DNA of 56,562 nucleotides from an uncultured Bacteroidales bacterium. GTDB lineage: Bacteria > Bacteroidota > Bacteroidia > Bacteroidales > UBA932. The stretch is taken from positions 1-56,562 of the forward strand of contig CAJONI010000077.1 in the NCBI GenBank assembly GCA_905235995.1. The letters are read 5' to 3'. This document shows, piece after piece, positions 52,277 to 56,562 of this stretch. Positions within the stretch are counted from its first letter, which is position 1. Each line of letters starts with the position of its first letter. Made by a program: the position numbers and the translations under genes. The notes under the pieces are model-generated. The model was not told the DNA's origin, searched no databases, and was given only the letters and a program-made list of their open reading frames with translations.

Positions 52277-53230
52277 ATGGACCTCTCAATCGTAATTTCC
52301 CTCTATAACGAAGAAGAGTCGCTTCGCGAGCTCGCAGCCTGGATCGACAGGGCGCTCGAGCCGCATGGCTACGAATACGAAATCATCATGGTCGACGACG
52401 GCAGCACCGACCGCTCATGGGACGTGATAACCGAGCTTGCCGCCACCAACCCCCGCATCCGCGCCATAGGTTTCCGCCGCAACTACGGCAAGTCCGCGGC
52501 GCTGTACTGCGGTTTCGAGGCCGCGCAGGGCGACATTGTGGTCACCATGGACGCCGACCTGCAGGATTCCCCTGAAGAGATTCCGGAGATGGTCCGCATG
52601 ATACGCGAAGAGGGATACGACCTGGTGTCGGGCTGGAAGAAGAAACGCTTCGACAACGTGGCCACCAAGAACCTGCCCTCGAAGTTCTACAACGCCACCG
52701 CCCGCAAGGTCACGGGCATCAGGCTCCACGACATGAACTGCGGACTGAAGGCCTACCGCAACGAGGTGGTGAAGAACATCGAGGTCTACGGGGATATGCA
52801 CCGCTTCATCCCCTACCTGGCCAAGAACGCAGGATTCAACAAGATCGGAGAGAAGGTGGTGCACCACCAGGCGCGCAAGTACGGCAAGAGCAAGTTCGGA
52901 GTGAGCCGCTTCCTCCACGGCTTCCTCGACCTGCTTACCATCTGGTTCCTGCAGATATTCGGCAAGAAGCCCATGCACCTCTTCGGCGGCATAGGCACCC
53001 TGATCTTCTTCATAGGCGCAATCCTGGCTGTCTGGCTGATGGTCGCCAAGCTCGTGGCACAGGCCCACGGGGAAACTTTCCGCGCCGTCACCGACCAGCC
53101 GCTGTTCTTCCTCGCACTGGTGGCCGTCGTGCTCGGTGCCATGCTCTTCCTCACCGGCTTCCTCGGCGAGATGATAGCCCGCAACGCCTCCGGACGCAAC
53201 GACTACAACATCAAGCGCCGCATCCGCTAA
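52277..53230 (+). CDS. Family 2 glycosyltransferase (polyprenyl-phosphate sugar transferase type)
   Basis: A 317-residue GT2 enzyme: LSIVISLYNEEESLRELAAW, EIIMVDDGSTDRSW, VVTMDADLQDSPEEIPEM (DXD-type metal site) and LHDMNCGLKAYRNEV. Two C-terminal membrane helices (about 232-255 and 273-300) anchor it, the layout of GtrB/DPM1-like enzymes that move a sugar from a nucleotide donor to undecaprenyl phosphate on the cytosolic face. Donor and glycan are unknown. It follows the DUF4199 gene by 3 nt and ends 15 nt before the convergent secA stop. Confidence 0.92.
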   Translation: MDLSIVISLYNEEESLRELAAWIDRALEPHGYEYEIIMVDDGSTDRSWDVITELAATNPRIRAIGFRRNYGKSAALYCGFEAAQGDIVVTMDADLQDSPEEIPEMVRMIREEGYDLVSGWKKKRFDNVATKNLPSKFYNATARKVTGIRLHDMNCGLKAYRNEVVKNIEVYGDMHRFIPYLAKNAGFNKIGEKVVHHQARKYGKSKFGVSRFLHGFLDLLTIWFLQIFGKKPMHLFGGIGTLIFFIGAILAVWLMVAKLVAQAHGETFRAVTDQPLFFLALVAVVLGAMLFLTGFLGEMIARNASGRNDYNIKRRIR

Positions 53231-53245
53231 AGTCAGGCTACGCTT

Positions 53246-56562
<3,317 letters not shown>

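Overview
The window looks like chromosomal DNA from a high-GC member of the Bacteroidales (Bacteroidota), possibly near Alistipes/Rikenellaceae. The lineage call is inference. It rests on TAnnTTTG -7 promoter boxes, the rpmB-rpmG-DUF4295 cluster, a Porin_10 outer-membrane protein, a DUF4199 protein beside a family 2 glycosyltransferase, DUF1460 and DUF1846 proteins, an M13 lipoprotein peptidase, a long LepB, and mostly G/C-ending codons. Apart from two genes cut by the window edges, the genes look intact. I see no phage, insertion sequence, CRISPR array or plasmid functions.

Layout. 1-8093 (+): the 3' end of pckA, a SagB-like nitroreductase, then a promoter and a tight operon. That operon holds an AmgK-like sugar kinase fused to a RapZ C-terminal domain, a MurU-like nucleotidyltransferase, a nicotinate phosphoribosyltransferase fused to a nicotinamidase, a porin and a lytic transglycosylase. 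8102-15819 (-): a galactan/galactose unit (DUF2807 protein, GH53 endo-galactanase, GH2 beta-galactosidase, galK, galM) ending in a LolE-like permease. 15853-22469 (-): rlmB, an ABC-F ATPase, tatC, tatA, valS. 22549-23868 (+): an orphan sugar-isomerase-fold protein. 23819-31751 (-): fucI, fucP, trmO, kdsC, an M13 peptidase, a stand-alone E2-type acyltransferase domain and maf. 31827-35721 (+): a HAD phosphatase and a large amidase/golvesin protein. 35731-41329 (-): murK, murQ, recR, a sodium:solute symporter, then mqnA and corA. 41418-44890 (-): DUF1846, glutaminyl cyclase, apt, pnuC. 44968-46307 (+): RNase P RNA, a DUF1460 amidase and tRNA-Thr(CGT). 46364-46980 (-): rpmB, rpmG, DUF4295. 47074-51634 (-): thrS, infC, rpmI, rplT, lepB. 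51716-53230 (+): DUF4199 and GT2. 53246-56562 (-): secA, cut by the right edge.

Themes. Peptidoglycan turnover recurs in separate operons: a lytic transglycosylase, two amidase-type proteins, an anabolic MurNAc route (AmgK/MurU-like) and a catabolic one (MurK/MurQ). The kinase of the anabolic route carries a RapZ-type domain, known in E. coli to sense glucosamine-6-phosphate. This suggests a metabolite-controlled choice between reusing and degrading MurNAc, and it is the best candidate for an undescribed system here. NAD salvage (PncB-PncA fusion, PnuC), galactan use and fucose use are the other metabolic themes.

Other points of note: infC most likely starts at CTG behind a strong Shine-Dalgarno sequence; four genes have a -7 box exactly 6 nt before ATG, predicting leaderless mRNAs; the E2-like protein has Glu where the catalytic His should be; tRNA-Thr has two unusual bases; and codon use in secA shifts abruptly near 55850, suggesting recombination or a chimeric assembly.
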